64,000 nucleotides of DNA, taken from NCBI RefSeq assembly GCF_001642735.1, contig NZ_LWHM01000016.1, positions 124,001 through 188,000 on the forward strand, read 5' to 3'. This document shows, piece after piece, positions 39,859 to 49,521 of the stretch. Each line of letters opens with the position of its first letter. The first letter of the stretch is position 1. A program made the position numbers and the translations under genes. The notes beneath the pieces were generated by a model, which worked only from the letters and a program-made list of their open reading frames with translations, was not told the origin of the DNA and did not search any database. The stretch comes from Pseudohongiella nitratireducens (lineage in GTDB: Bacteria > Pseudomonadota > Gammaproteobacteria > Pseudomonadales > Pseudohongiellaceae).

Positions 39859-40938
39859 TTACATTGCCGAGTAGAAAGCAGAAGTGCGCGGTTGAGGTTG
39901 ACACTTTCGCGCTTCAGGCTGCATCCCCAGGCGTTTAAGCAACTGCAGGTCATGGCTTTCCTCAGGCAGTGGCGTAGTTAACAGCTTCTCGCCATAAAAA
40001 ATTGAGTTGGCGCCTGCCATAAAGCACATCGCCTGCATCTCATCATTCATTTCTTGCCTGCCTGCGGAAAGCCGCACATACGAGGCAGGCATCATGATAC
40101 GTGCAACAGCAATGGTACGAATAAAATCAAAGTTATCGATTTCCGGCGTGTCAGCCAATGGCGTACCTGCCACTCTGACCAGGTTATTGATCGGGACGCT
40201 ATCCGGATGTGCGGGCATATTCGCCAATTGTTGCAGTAACCCTACCCGGTCTTCAGCGCTCTCACCCATGCCAACGATGCCACCACTACAGACTTTCATG
40301 CCAGCGTCCCTGACATAGGACAGAGTTTCATGGCGCTCTTCATAGGTTCGCGTGGTGATAATGTCCGCGTAATATTCCGGCGAGGTATCCAGGTTGTGGT
40401 TATAGTAATCCAGTCCAGCTTCGGCCAAGGCTTCCGCCTGTGTTTCTGACAGGCGACCCAATGTCATGCAGGTTTCCATTCCCAGGTCCCGGACCTGTCT
40501 TACCATTTCCAATACAGCCGGAAAGTCTTTCTCCGACGGGTGCTTCCAGGCAGCTCCCATACAAAAGCGGGTAGCACCGTTATCACGCGCCTGCTGAGCC
40601 TGCGTCACAACCTTCTGCACTTCCATCAGCTTCTCTTTTTCCAGCCCGGTATTGTAATGGCCACTTTGTGGGCAGTATTTACAATCTTCCGGGCAAGCAC
40701 CGGTTTTGATGGATAGCAAGGTACTCATCTGGACCTGATTGGGGTCAAAATACTGCTGGTGCACTGTTTGTGCCTGAAACAACAAAGACATGAAGGGCAT
40801 ATCGAACAACGCCTGAATCTCTGCCCGATGCCAATCATGGCGAATAGCCGGCTTAGCCGCTTCCTCTGGTGCAGGTGCGCGTTGAACACCCTCCTCCGGG
40901 CTATGAATTTCACTTAGATTCCTTTGCGCTAATGACAT
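39859..40938 (-). CDS. bioB: Biotin synthase
   Basis: About 359 residues; radical-SAM enzyme inserting sulfur into dethiobiotin. The [4Fe-4S] motif is [28 protein letters not shown] and the [2Fe-2S] cysteine region GAAWKHP are present, with the Arg-ligand stretch [14 protein letters not shown] 40938 follows AGGAG. The first 45 residues are a Glu/Pro-rich tail. It heads bioB-F-D and its promoter carries a BirA-type operator. Confidence 0.97.
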   Translation of the reverse strand: MSLAQRNLSEIHSPEEGVQRAPAPEEAAKPAIRHDWHRAEIQALFDMPFMSLLFQAQTVHQQYFDPNQVQMSTLLSIKTGACPEDCKYCPQSGHYNTGLEKEKLMEVQKVVTQAQQARDNGATRFCMGAAWKHPSEKDFPAVLEMVRQVRDLGMETCMTLGRLSETQAEALAEAGLDYYNHNLDTSPEYYADIITTRTYEERHETLSYVRDAGMKVCSGGIVGMGESAEDRVGLLQQLANMPAHPDSVPINNLVRVAGTPLADTPEIDNFDFIRTIAVARIMMPASYVRLSAGRQEMNDEMQAMCFMAGANSIFYGEKLLTTPLPEESHDLQLLKRLGMQPEARKCQPQPRTSAFYSAM

Positions 40939-40984
40939 AACAACTCCTGGTGGCAATAAACCCTGCTATAACAACTGAGGCGAC

Positions 40985-41012
40985 ATTCTAGGCAGGGCAA
41001 GCACATTGTCAA
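40985..41012 (-). promoter_or_regulatory. bioB promoter
   Basis: On the minus strand a perfect TTGACA (41012-41007), 16 bases, then TAGAAT (40990-40985). The -35 box lies inside one half-site of the BirA-type operator. Confidence 0.75.
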
Positions 41013-41038
41013 CTTATAAAACAATAATAAGTTTACAT
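41006..41038. promoter_or_regulatory. BirA-type biotin operator
   Basis: TTGTCAACT, 15 bases, AGTTTACAT: a near-perfect match in both half-sites and spacing to the known BirA operator TTGTAAACC-N15/16-GGTTTACAA. It overlaps the bioB -35 box, so biotinyl-AMP-bound BirA would block bioBFD; it also covers the first codons of comF. Confidence 0.8.
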
Positions 41039-41788
41039 AAGAGCATCAAAAAGGGATACCGCTCACTTACCCCTCTGGCCATCAGCGCCCTGCAATCTGC
41101 CTGCCAAATCTGCCACCTGCCACATTCAGCCTCTTCCGGTATTTGCCTAAACTGCATGGATGAACTGCCCTGGCAGCCACCTGGCTGCAGGATTTGCCAG
41201 GACCAAATCAGTGAATTTTCTAATGGACTTTGCCTTCGGTGTCGCCAGTCTCCACCAGACTTTTCATTATGTCGTGCCGCATTATCCTATCAAGACTCTA
41301 TCCCCGGCTTGATCCACAAAGCCAAGGATAACGGCAATTTTCCTGCGCTTTACAGCCTGGCCAAAATACTCAGCGACACTTTCTGTGCACACTACAGTCA
41401 TCACACACACTACCCGGAAGTGCTCCTGCCAGTGCCATTACACGTTAGACGCCTTGGGTTGCGAGGCTTCAATCAGTCCCTGGAACTTTGCAAGATACTT
41501 AGCAAACAGCTAGGCACTCCGATCCTGTCCGACTCCATCATTCGCCGTGCCAGTCTGGCCCCTCAAAAGGCATTGAACCGGCGTCAGCGACTTAAAAATG
41601 AAGGCATGATGTTTTCACTTAACGGGTCGTCCAGGTTGACATGTTTTAAGCACATCGCCATCATTGACGATGTTGTAACAACTGGCAGCACGGCCAGGGA
41701 GCTTGCCAGCATACTGAGGCGCCAGGCAAAGGTGCCGTTCATAGATGTCTGGGCTATCGCTCGCAGTAACAGCCCGGATTCGCAATAA
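41006..41788 (+). CDS. comF: ComF family protein (phosphoribosyltransferase-like competence protein)
   Basis: Up to 260 residues. A four-cysteine zinc motif (CQICHLPHSASSGICLNC, about residues 33-50) and a second CRIC...CLRC pair are followed by a type I PRTase domain with IIDDVVTTGSTARELA. ComF proteins assist natural transformation in several bacteria. The only in-frame canonical start before the conserved part is a TTG at 41006, inside the BirA operator; no ATG or GTG occurs until the middle of the zinc domain, so the true start is uncertain and may be rarer (ATC/ATA). Confidence 0.85.
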   Translation: MSTYKTIISLHKSIKKGYRSLTPLAISALQSACQICHLPHSASSGICLNCMDELPWQPPGCRICQDQISEFSNGLCLRCRQSPPDFSLCRAALSYQDSIPGLIHKAKDNGNFPALYSLAKILSDTFCAHYSHHTHYPEVLLPVPLHVRRLGLRGFNQSLELCKILSKQLGTPILSDSIIRRASLAPQKALNRRQRLKNEGMMFSLNGSSRLTCFKHIAIIDDVVTTGSTARELASILRRQAKVPFIDVWAIARSNSPDSQ

Positions 41789-41818
41789 CTCCTCATCAAC
41801 TCAACGACACCAGCCTAT

Positions 41819-43096
41819 ATGCAGCAAGCCAGCCTCTCTTTACTCGACACCGATTATCATCACCTCCTGCACCCATACACTGACATGATGTCACCGCAAC
41901 CAGTGGAACTGGTCACCTCAGCCAGCGGGTGCCGACTGACTCTGGCAGACGGGCGGGAACTGATAGATGGTATGAGCTCATGGTGGGCCGCCATCCACGG
42001 TTACAACCATCCTAGATTGAACCAGGCACTGACCGATCAGACAAAATCCATGGCACACGTCATGTTTGGTGGCCTGACTCATGAACCGGCCATCAGGCTA
42101 TGCCGCCAACTACTGGAATGTGTACCCGAGGGGTTGGAAAAAGTTTTCCTCTGCGATTCCGGCTCCGTATCAGTCGAAGTGTCAATCAAGATGGCCATAC
42201 AGTACTGGTATAGCCAGGGATTGACTGAAAAGAAGAAATTTATTGCATTGCGCCGCGGTTACCATGGCGACACCTTTGGCGCCATGTCGCTGTGCGACCC
42301 GGTGACCGGCATGCATCACTTGTTCGCTGAAACCTTAACACCCCAGCTGTTTGCGCCTGCACCGACGGTTGCTTTCGACGCCCAGTGGGATCCGGGTGAC
42401 ATCGCCGAGTTGGCTCAAATGCTGGAGACTCACCAGCAAGAAGTGGCTGCCATTGTGCTAGAGCCAATTATACAGGGCGCTGGCGGCATGTTTTTTTATT
42501 CACCACAGTACCTTGGCGCGGTACGCGAGCTGTGTAACAAGCACAACGTTCTGCTAATCGCCGATGAAATCGCCACCGGGTTCGGCCGCAGCGGCAAGCT
42601 GTTTGCCTGTGAGCATGCCCACATCTCGCCAGACATTATGTGCATAGGCAAGGCTCTGACCGGGGGCTACATGACCATGGCCGCCACTCTGTGCACAGAG
42701 AAAATTGCCCAAACCATTTCTGCCAGCGGGCTGCCACTGATGCATGGCCCCACCTTTATGGCTAACCCGCTTGCCTGTGCGGTTGCCTCGGCCAGCCTGG
42801 AAGTTCTGTTCAGCAGCGACTGGCAAGCGAACGTCAGCCGCATTGAACATCAGCTAAATCTGGAGCTAACGCCTTGCCGTCAACTCCCTGCAGTAAAATC
42901 TGTGCGAGTACTCGGTGCTATTGGGGTGGTGGAGCTGGAGAGCGAGCCTGATGCCGCCTGTCTTCAGTCAAAGCTGACAGAGCAAGGCGTATGGATTCGG
43001 CCATTTGGCAAACTGGTATACATCATGCCGCCTTATATCATCAGCCCGCAGGAACTCAGCAAACTGACCAGTGCGATTTACAATGCCTGCCAGTGA
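41819..43096 (+). CDS. bioA: Adenosylmethionine-8-amino-7-oxononanoate aminotransferase
   Basis: 425 residues; PLP enzyme using S-adenosylmethionine as amino donor to make 7,8-diaminopelargonate. GMSSWWAAIHGYNHP, CDSGSVSVEVSIKMA, RRGYHGDTFGAMS, ADEIATGFGRSGKLFACE and the PLP Lys in CIGKALTGGYMTMA are present. It follows comF by 30 bases on the other side of the divergent bio promoter, so it is not obviously under the same operator unless transcribed through comF. Confidence 0.96.
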   Translation: MQQASLSLLDTDYHHLLHPYTDMMSPQPVELVTSASGCRLTLADGRELIDGMSSWWAAIHGYNHPRLNQALTDQTKSMAHVMFGGLTHEPAIRLCRQLLECVPEGLEKVFLCDSGSVSVEVSIKMAIQYWYSQGLTEKKKFIALRRGYHGDTFGAMSLCDPVTGMHHLFAETLTPQLFAPAPTVAFDAQWDPGDIAELAQMLETHQQEVAAIVLEPIIQGAGGMFFYSPQYLGAVRELCNKHNVLLIADEIATGFGRSGKLFACEHAHISPDIMCIGKALTGGYMTMAATLCTEKIAQTISASGLPLMHGPTFMANPLACAVASASLEVLFSSDWQANVSRIEHQLNLELTPCRQLPAVKSVRVLGAIGVVELESEPDAACLQSKLTEQGVWIRPFGKLVYIMPPYIISPQELSKLTSAIYNACQ

Positions 43097-43175
43097 GACA
43101 GGTCGCGCACAATGTTGGAGGGTTTAGCGACTAAAAATATGGCAGCTAATCTAAGTAGCCGTTCAGAGTGGCCGT

Positions 43176-43961
43176 TCAGAATTGGTACTTGATCGTACCG
43201 TAAGCCATTCGCTCAGGCTCGGTATTGATGGCAGCATCTGCGGCAGGCACCAGACGTTGCTGGTTATCGAAGCGGTTGCGCAAACCAAAAGAGAATGAAG
43301 CACTGCTTTGATCACCTGTTTTCAGCTCATAGCCATAACGCAGATCCAGCGTTGCAATTTGACCTACCAGCTCATTCAGCTGTTCCAGATTCAATGAATC
43401 GAGATTAAGCCGACCCTGTTGAAGATCGGACTGATTGGCGTAGCTGGTCACAGCTGTCGCAGAGTGATTACCAAACTGCCAGGTAAAGGTCAGGCTACTG
43501 CTCAGTGAAGGGATATTACCCATCAATGCTGCTTCTGAGGGGGTGCTACGATTACCGAAGCGCAACTCCTGACTGTCACCCACAAGATCGCTGACAGGTG
43601 AGTACAGGTAGGTCGTATTGGTGCTTAATACGAATTGTCCGAAGCGGGGAGACTCCCATACATAGGAAGCATTAACATCGAGACCTCGCGAATCGGCCGG
43701 ATTGGCCAGCACATCTACCATAGATTCACCGGAAAGGGATCTATCCAGCGACAAGGCATCAACAACTTCTTTCAGTGCCGGAAATGCTTCCAGATTCAAC
43801 CCTTCAGGGGACAAGCTATCCAGCGCCAGCTGACCGGAACCTGCTTCCTCAACAGAATGCCCCTGAAACCCTGTGACCCGCTCCTGTGCTAAAAGCGCAG
43901 GCGCATACAACGACACTGTCGCTGTAAAAATACTGGCCGTGATGAGTCGCAAGGCTGTCAT
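43176..43961 (-). CDS. Small outer-membrane barrel resembling the C-terminal end of a TonB-dependent receptor
   Basis: 261 residues with a signal peptide (cleavage near LLA-QE). From about residue 95 the sequence alternates in beta-strand pattern: LDVNASYVWESPRFGQFVLSTN in two runs, SLTFTWQFGNHSATAVTSYAN, LDLRYGYEL, ASFSFGLRNRF, and a final MAYGTIKYQF with C-terminal Phe, the Bam signal. These resemble the last strands of TonB-dependent receptors, but there is no plug domain and no TonB box, and the gene has its own signal peptide and start. Either a minimal barrel or a relict. It lies downstream of folK. Confidence 0.6.
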   Translation of the reverse strand: MTALRLITASIFTATVSLYAPALLAQERVTGFQGHSVEEAGSGQLALDSLSPEGLNLEAFPALKEVVDALSLDRSLSGESMVDVLANPADSRGLDVNASYVWESPRFGQFVLSTNTTYLYSPVSDLVGDSQELRFGNRSTPSEAALMGNIPSLSSSLTFTWQFGNHSATAVTSYANQSDLQQGRLNLDSLNLEQLNELVGQIATLDLRYGYELKTGDQSSASFSFGLRNRFDNQQRLVPAADAAINTEPERMAYGTIKYQF

Positions 43962-44040
43962 TGGTGGCGGTGTCCGTACGTCAATTCTTTATTTGATCCG
44001 GCCTTTCAGTATACAGCTTTAATTTGCCCGTTCAAGCGGC

Positions 44041-44571
44041 TCAAAGTGATCCAAGTAACGTTTTAACCGATTGAGTTTGCCCCGGAAACTGATAATCAGG
44101 CCAAATCACTGACAAGGGCTCGAGCACAAACCGACGCTGGTGAGCCCGAGGATGGGGGAGAGTCAAAAATTCACTGTGACAACACTCATCTGCAAAGGCG
44201 AGAAGATCCAGGTCAAGGACACGCGGCTCATTGCGCAGCCCGGTGCGCTTGCGGCCTAGCCTGCTTTCAATTTCCAGCAGGGACGCCAGCAATCCAGATG
44301 GCTTGATATCAATTGAGCAGCACAGTAATGCAACCGCATTCATAAACACCGGGCTGCCCGGAGGACAATCCTCAGGCTCGGTGACCAGAAAAGGTGAAAC
44401 CAGCGGGTTTAGCAATGAGAGCGGACGCATTTCCGCCACGGCTTGTCGCAACGTCTCCGCCGGCCCAGACTGTCCGGCCGGCAAGTTGGCGCCAAGCCCC
44501 ACCAGCGCAATATTGGCGCCAACAGGGCAATCTGACAACCAGTTACTGGTGGTATTGGGCAGAGTACTCAT
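44041..44571 (-). CDS. folK: 2-amino-4-hydroxy-6-hydroxymethyldihydropteridine diphosphokinase
   Basis: About 176 residues; transfers pyrophosphate from ATP to hydroxymethyl-dihydropterin, the step before Fol[13 protein letters not shown], the [10 protein letters not shown] segment, [22 protein letters not shown] and [16 protein letters not shown] are the family motifs. It overlaps the hemE stop by 29 bases; ATG 44571 or 44580 may serve as the start. folP lies elsewhere in the window, so the folate genes are not clustered. Confidence 0.92.
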   Translation of the reverse strand: MSTLPNTTSNWLSDCPVGANIALVGLGANLPAGQSGPAETLRQAVAEMRPLSLLNPLVSPFLVTEPEDCPPGSPVFMNAVALLCCSIDIKPSGLLASLLEIESRLGRKRTGLRNEPRVLDLDLLAFADECCHSEFLTLPHPRAHQRRFVLEPLSVIWPDYQFPGQTQSVKTLLGSL

Positions 44572-45607
44572 GCACAGCATCAACAAAGGCAGTCACGTGA
44601 TCCGGGTTTACCTCTGGCGTAATACCATGACCCAGATTGAAGACATGACCATTGCCGTGACCAAAAGAGGCCAGAATTCGCTTCACTTCTTCCTGGATAC
44701 GGGCAGGAGAGGCATAAAGGATGGAAGGGTCCATATTGCCCTGTATCGCCACCCGGTCGCCAACCAGCTCACGGGCTCTGCCAATCTCCATGGTCCAGTC
44801 CAGACCCACACAATCACAGCCAATGTCAGCAATTTCTGGCAACCACAAGCCACCGTTTTTGGTGAATACGATGACCGGGACCTTCCTGCCATCCGCTTCA
44901 CGGGTCAGACCTGAAACGATCTTTTTCATGTATTGCAGAGAAAATTGCTGGTAGGCAGGCGTAGAGAGAATACCGCCCCAGGTATCAAATATCTGCACAG
45001 CCTGGGCGCCTGCAGCGATTTGGGCATTGAGATATTTGGTGACTGCGTCTGCCAACTTGTCCAGCAGTGCATGCATCACTTCAGGCTGGTCATACATCAA
45101 CGCTTTGGCATTACGGAAATCTTTACTGCCACTGCCTTCAATCATGTATGTTGCCAGTGTCCACGGACTACCGGTAAAGCCAATCAATGGCACGCTGCCA
45201 TTCAGTTCGCGACGGATCAGCGACACAGCGTTCATGACATAGGCCAGATCGGAGGTGACATCCAGCTCGGGCAGAGCAGCAACATCGGCCTCGGAACGCA
45301 CAGTTTTGCGAAACTTTGGCCCCTCACCTTGTTCAAAATACAAGCCCAGCCCCATAGCATCCGGAATAGTCAGGATATCCGAAAAGAGGATGGCGGCGTC
45401 CATGGCGTACCGGCGCAGAGGCTGCATGGTAACTTCGCAGGCCAACTCAGGTGACTGACAAAGACTCATGAAATCGCCAGCCTGCTGTCGAGTTGCCCGA
45501 TATTCAGGCAGATATCGCCCGGCCTGGCGCATCATCCAGATCGGCGTAACATCCACAGCCTCTCCGCTTAGTGCTCGTAGGAATCGGTCATTCTTCAGTT
45601 CTGTCAC
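44543..45607 (-). CDS. hemE: Uroporphyrinogen decarboxylase
   Basis: 354 residues (E. coli 354); decarboxylates uroporphyrinogen III to coproporphyrinogen III in heme synthesis. [16 protein letters not shown] (substrate Arg), [18 protein letters not shown] (catalytic Asp), [16 protein letters not shown] and [16 protein letters not shown] are conserved. It follows aroB, as in many gammaproteobacteria, with a 109-base gap. Confidence 0.98.
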   Translation of the reverse strand: MTELKNDRFLRALSGEAVDVTPIWMMRQAGRYLPEYRATRQQAGDFMSLCQSPELACEVTMQPLRRYAMDAAILFSDILTIPDAMGLGLYFEQGEGPKFRKTVRSEADVAALPELDVTSDLAYVMNAVSLIRRELNGSVPLIGFTGSPWTLATYMIEGSGSKDFRNAKALMYDQPEVMHALLDKLADAVTKYLNAQIAAGAQAVQIFDTWGGILSTPAYQQFSLQYMKKIVSGLTREADGRKVPVIVFTKNGGLWLPEIADIGCDCVGLDWTMEIGRARELVGDRVAIQGNMDPSILYASPARIQEEVKRILASFGHGNGHVFNLGHGITPEVNPDHVTAFVDAVHEYSAQYHQ

Positions 45608-45716
45608 GTCTGGCTCCTGGTCTTAAACTGGCTGACTGCCCGAAATCAACTCTGCAGATTTCGCGGCGGCATCTGTCATGTTCGCTAAAAGTAGTGGTGC
45701 GTATGATACACGCAAT

Positions 45717-46805
45717 TCACTGACAAAGCCGCTCACCGGCCGCTAAAGTTTCCCGTAGCAACACCTCATCAACCTTGGCATCAACATAGGCATCGCCCAA
45801 TTCACGCATCAGCACAAAACGAATGTGACCAGCCTGAACTTTCTTATCGACTGACATCAGGGAGAGAAATTGCTCCGCATCCATATCAGCCGGCGGCACA
45901 ACCGGCAGGCCGGCTCGCTCTATCAGGTGCTTAGCCCGCTGGGCGTCAGCCTGTGAGATGTGGCCGATGCGCCAGGACAAATCAGCCGCCATGACCATAC
46001 CTGTCGCGACCGCTTCACCGTGCAACCAAACGCCGTACCCCATAGCAGCCTCTATGGCATGACCGAAGGTATGCCCCAGATTAAGCAGCGCTCGCTGCCC
46101 TCCCTCACGCTCGTCTGCTGCCACGATACGTGCCTTCTCTTCACAGCAGATTTTGACGGCTTCAGCCAGTTTGTCGCTGTCACCGGCCATGAGACTGTCA
46201 ATATGCGTCTCCAGCCACTCGAAAAAAGTAAAATTACCCAACAACCCATACTTGATCACCTCTGCCATACCAGCCTGCAACTCTCGCCCGGGCAAGGTTT
46301 TTAGTGCGGCAATATCGGCAATCACGCACTGAGGCTGGTAGAAAGCACCTATCATGTTTTTGCCAAGTGGGTGGTTAACTGCTGTTTTTCCACCTACCGA
46401 TGAGTCCACCTGCGCCAGCAAAGTCGTCGGCACCTGGATGTAGTTCACGCCACGCTGGTAACAGGCGGCGGCAAAACCTGCCATATCACCGGTCACACCG
46501 CCACCCAAAGCGATCACAGTCGTACTGCGCTCATGCCGATTACCGATCAGCTTGTCAAAAATCAGGTTCAGCGTCTCCAGAGACTTGGTCTGCTCACCAT
46601 CAGGAAGCACCAACGTGTCCACATCGATATCCGGCAGGGCTGCACACAAATTATCCAGATACAAAGGGGCAACCACTTCATTACTGACAACCAATACCTG
46701 CTGACCACCTATAAAGGGCTTAAGCAGATCCTTCTGGCCCAGCAGGTCAGAGCCAATAAAAATCGGATAACTTCGATCTCCCAGATCAACTTTTATATCT
46801 AGCAT
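45717..46805 (-). CDS. aroB: 3-dehydroquinate synthase
   Basis: 362 residues (E. coli 362); second step of the shikimate pathway, NAD- and zinc-dependent. [49 protein letters not shown], the Zn ligands in [12 protein letters not shown] and [10 protein letters not shown] are present. It follows aroK by 42 bases in the aroK-aroB pair. Confidence 0.98.
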   Translation of the reverse strand: MLDIKVDLGDRSYPIFIGSDLLGQKDLLKPFIGGQQVLVVSNEVVAPLYLDNLCAALPDIDVDTLVLPDGEQTKSLETLNLIFDKLIGNRHERSTTVIALGGGVTGDMAGFAAACYQRGVNYIQVPTTLLAQVDSSVGGKTAVNHPLGKNMIGAFYQPQCVIADIAALKTLPGRELQAGMAEVIKYGLLGNFTFFEWLETHIDSLMAGDSDKLAEAVKICCEEKARIVAADEREGGQRALLNLGHTFGHAIEAAMGYGVWLHGEAVATGMVMAADLSWRIGHISQADAQRAKHLIERAGLPVVPPADMDAEQFLSLMSVDKKVQAGHIRFVLMRELGDAYVDAKVDEVLLRETLAAGERLCQ

Positions 46806-46847
46806 GGTGGTTCTGTTTCCCGTATTTAGTCGGACGTTCTGCCAGTA

Positions 46848-47375
46848 CTACTGATCACTGACACTGCTTACTTTGCGAATGATTTCCTGCACAACAGAGC
46901 GTGGCCCCCGGCGATTGGTATCAATCACAAGGTGCGCGGTCTCAATATAGAGTGGTTCCCTCAACTTCATCAGTTCCCGAATCTTGGTGAGAGGGTCGGC
47001 AGTTTGCAACAATGGCCGGTTCTTGTCTTTGCTGGTTCGTTCAAACTGTTGATTGATACTGGCTTTCAGATATACCACGAAACCACGCTCATGCAGGCGT
47101 TGCCGGCTTTCGGGGGCCAATATGGCTCCACCACCGGTTGCCATGACAATCCCGTTCATCGCGGATAGCTGGTCAATCATTCTTATTTCTCGCTGGCGAA
47201 ACCCGGCCTCCCCTTCAACATCAAAGATCCAGGGAATATCTGCTCCGGTAACGGCTTCAATCTCACGATCAGAATCATAAAAAGGTCGCTGCAATGTCGT
47301 ACCCAGCATTCGGCCAATCGTGCTTTTACCGACCCCCATAGGGCCTACCAGAAATATATTGTCAGGCTTGCTCAT
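46848..47375 (-). CDS. aroK: Shikimate kinase
   Basis: 175 residues (E. coli AroK 173). P loop GPMGVGKSTIGRML; DSDREIEAVTGADIPWIFDVEGEAGFRQRE in two halves binds shikimate; MATGGGAIL and the LID region RTSKDKNRPLL follow. Upstream of aroB and downstream of the secretin cluster, the canonical order. Confidence 0.97.
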   Translation of the reverse strand: MSKPDNIFLVGPMGVGKSTIGRMLGTTLQRPFYDSDREIEAVTGADIPWIFDVEGEAGFRQREIRMIDQLSAMNGIVMATGGGAILAPESRQRLHERGFVVYLKASINQQFERTSKDKNRPLLQTADPLTKIRELMKLREPLYIETAHLVIDTNRRGPRSVVQEIIRKVSSVSDQ

Positions 47376-47433
47376 GCCAGAATTGTGCTCAAAAAACTGC
47401 GAGCGGGCAATCTACCGTTGAATCGCGGTTAAA

Positions 47434-48474
47434 TCAATGCGCAGGTATGATTACGGGCGTGATAAAAATCAATAGTTCAGAGCGCTGGGTAGAATGGCGG
47501 GTTTGCCGAAACAACCGGCCAACAGCTGGCAACTGGCTCAAAACGGGTACACCGGCCTCATTTTCACGTAATTGATCGCTGAATATTCCGCCAAGCACCA
47601 AGGTATCATGATTCTCCAGCCTGACCTGCGTTGCGATGGTATTGGTATTGATAGCCGGAACCGGGGAATTGCCGGCGGCCACTGCATCCTGCCTGACCTC
47701 CAGTTCCATATGTACCTGGCCATCGGGAGTAATTCGCGGCAACACCGAAAGTGACAGGACAGCATCCACAAACTGCGTGACCGACCCGCCAGCTGTACCA
47801 CCGGCCTGTGATTGATATGGCACCCTGACACCAGACTGAATACTGGCCTGCTGATTCGCTCGTGTCATAATACTGGGGCGGGCCAGCAGCTCAACTTTTC
47901 CGGCCGCCTGCATGGCGGCCAGATCCAATTCCAACCGAAAACGGTCAGTCGCAAAGCCACCCTGAAGCTGGAGACTGTCACCTAACCCCAGACGCCAGTC
48001 ACCTGAAGGCTGACTGCTCTTTGCGGTGGCTGTCGTAGCTGCAGTGGCAAGGTACCGTTGCCCGGTCGAGCCAGCGGAAGGTTGCGCTGCGCTATCATTC
48101 AACTCAAGTGCCTGCCAGTGCACACCCAACTGGCGCGCACTATCCAGTGATGCGCTGATAATCCTGGCTTCCACCAACACCTGACTGACAGGTACATCCA
48201 GCTCTGACAGTAACACATCAATCATAGCCAGCCTCTCTGGCTCATCAGTTATGACCATCGTATTACTTCGCTCATCCAGCTGCGCCCGGCCCCGCTCCGA
48301 CAGCCAGCCTTCTCCACCTGAGGTCTCTTTTATCAGCGCCAGCAAGGACAGCGCGTCAGCATAATGCACGCGGTAATAACGGGTTGACAGTGATACCGGC
48401 CTTTCCGGCACTCCTGGCTCAGCCGCACTACTCACCTCATTGGCGTCACCTTCACTTTCCAGCGTCACCAGCAA
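47434..48474 (-). CDS. HofQ/PilQ-like secretin, C-terminal part (frameshifted from the upstream fragment)
   Basis: 346 codons in a frame that starts only with a TTG. It contains an NolW/secretin N1 repeat (YYRVHYADALSLLALIK; DERSNTMVITDEPE; VSQVLVEARIISASL) and the outer-membrane secretin core (RPSIMTRANQQASIQSG; LENHDTLVLGGIFSDQL; VPVLSQLPAVGRLFRQ; RSELLIFITPVII). The first residues LLVTLESEGD continue naturally from the upstream fragment if one base is added at the C4 run (plus-strand 48479-48482). As written, this half lacks a signal peptide and could not reach the outer membrane. Confidence 0.8.
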   Translation of the reverse strand: MLVTLESEGDANEVSSAAEPGVPERPVSLSTRYYRVHYADALSLLALIKETSGGEGWLSERGRAQLDERSNTMVITDEPERLAMIDVLLSELDVPVSQVLVEARIISASLDSARQLGVHWQALELNDSAAQPSAGSTGQRYLATAATTATAKSSQPSGDWRLGLGDSLQLQGGFATDRFRLELDLAAMQAAGKVELLARPSIMTRANQQASIQSGVRVPYQSQAGGTAGGSVTQFVDAVLSLSVLPRITPDGQVHMELEVRQDAVAAGNSPVPAINTNTIATQVRLENHDTLVLGGIFSDQLRENEAGVPVLSQLPAVGRLFRQTRHSTQRSELLIFITPVIIPAH

Positions 48475-48845
48475 GTCAGGGGCTGTAACTGAAATGCCAG
48501 TTTCTCCGCAGCTGAGTCGGGAATAGCTGAAAGCACCTGCTCCAGTTCATCCTCAAAAACCGCCATGCTGACCACCCGGCGCAGTTGGTGCTCGCTGATA
48601 TTCAAATGCAGTTGCCAACCGAACTCTTCAGCAATGAAGGCCAGTAATGCACGTATTTCCACGTCCTCAACTTGCAGCGAAAAGCCCGGCTTGGCAAACA
48701 GCGGCTGCAAGACTTCATCCGGCCTGATGCCTGACTCTGGCACCGTATCTGCTGCCAATACGTCACTTGGGCCCAGGGTCACCAGAAGAAGCCCCAGCGC
48801 TAAGGAACAAATACTCAGCCAACCACCTGATTTATCAATGTGCAT
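48465..48845 (-). CDS. HofQ/PilQ-like secretin, N-terminal fragment (truncated by frameshift)
   Basis: 126 codons from ATG 48845, which overlaps the stop of the preceding gene. A signal peptide (SICSLALGLLLVTLGPSDVLA) is followed by an STN/secretin N0 domain (VEIRALLAFIAEEFGWQLHL, SMAVFEDELEQVLSAI), then the frame stops after QLQPLTCW. Joined with the following 346 codons it would make a secretin of about 470 residues, similar to HofQ (412) and shorter than PilQ (about 700), with no AMIN domains. Confidence 0.75.
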   Translation of the reverse strand: MHIDKSGGWLSICSLALGLLLVTLGPSDVLAADTVPESGIRPDEVLQPLFAKPGFSLQVEDVEIRALLAFIAEEFGWQLHLNISEHQLRRVVSMAVFEDELEQVLSAIPDSAAEKLAFQLQPLTCW

Positions 48846-49521
48846 GATTTTGAAAACTCCCGCCCGGCTTTGCTGAACGCTGAAGGCGCCCATCCCTCAA
48901 TAACAGACGGGTTTCACCATCACCTCCACCCACCTGCCCAACCACTGCTGCCGGAATATGCCCTATAAGGTGAGCCTGCAATGTTGCCTGACCGTCACCA
49001 GCCCACTTCTGCTGTTGTAATTGCACCCCTGGCAACATCGACAGGTCTGACAAAATACTGACCCAATTATTGGCATCAGCGTGAAACTCAAGTTGATACT
49101 TGCGCCTTAAGCCCTCGCCAGCCACCGGCTCAATTTTTAGTGATGTGACTTGATGGCGTTTAATCTGCCGGGAAAGGATTCTCATATCTGCAAAGCGCTC
49201 CCCCAGGCCCGGTACAGGCAAGGGTGAAGCGAGTGCTGGCATGACGGTTATGCCCAGCCAGCTGCCCTGCCCCAGCGCCGGCATGAGCTGTCCTGCAGCC
49301 TCCTGAAAATGCCCATGCTGCGCTTGCCACTCAACCTGAAATCGCTGCGTTTGCAAAATCATCAGCCCATAGCTTCCCGCGGCGGCACACAACAGGGAGA
49401 CACAGCAAAGCGCCAGGGGCAAAGCCAGGAACGCCTTGGACGACAGGTGCCAAAGAGCGTCACCTCCCAGGAAACGGTTAAATAGCTCCCTGATCCACTG
49501 CCGGCGTCCTGATAACAACAT
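48835..49521 (-). CDS. HofO/PilO-like membrane protein
   Basis: 228 residues. One membrane helix (about 30-57) after a basic N terminus, then a periplasmic part with a PilO-like ferredoxin fold pattern (ITVMPALASPL... SLKIEPVAGEGLRRKYQLEFHADANNWVSILSDLSMLPG split over 150-200). The last 35 residues (VVGQVGGGDGETRLLLRDGRLQ) faintly recall PilP/HofP, whose separate gene is absent. The ATG at 49521 lies inside the end of the previous gene and follows GGAGAGG. Assigned mainly from position and topology. Confidence 0.6.
   Translation of the reverse strand: MLLSGRRQWIRELFNRFLGGDALWHLSSKAFLALPLALCCVSLLCAAAGSYGLMILQTQRFQVEWQAQHGHFQEAAGQLMPALGQGSWLGITVMPALASPLPVPGLGERFADMRILSRQIKRHQVTSLKIEPVAGEGLRRKYQLEFHADANNWVSILSDLSMLPGVQLQQQKWAGDGQATLQAHLIGHIPAAVVGQVGGGDGETRLLLRDGRLQRSAKPGGSFQNHAH

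Noticed and set aside
48465-48485. Programmed -1 ribosomal frameshift joining the two secretin fragments
   Set aside because: No X-XXY-YYZ slippery heptamer or downstream structure; a missing base in the C4 run is simpler.
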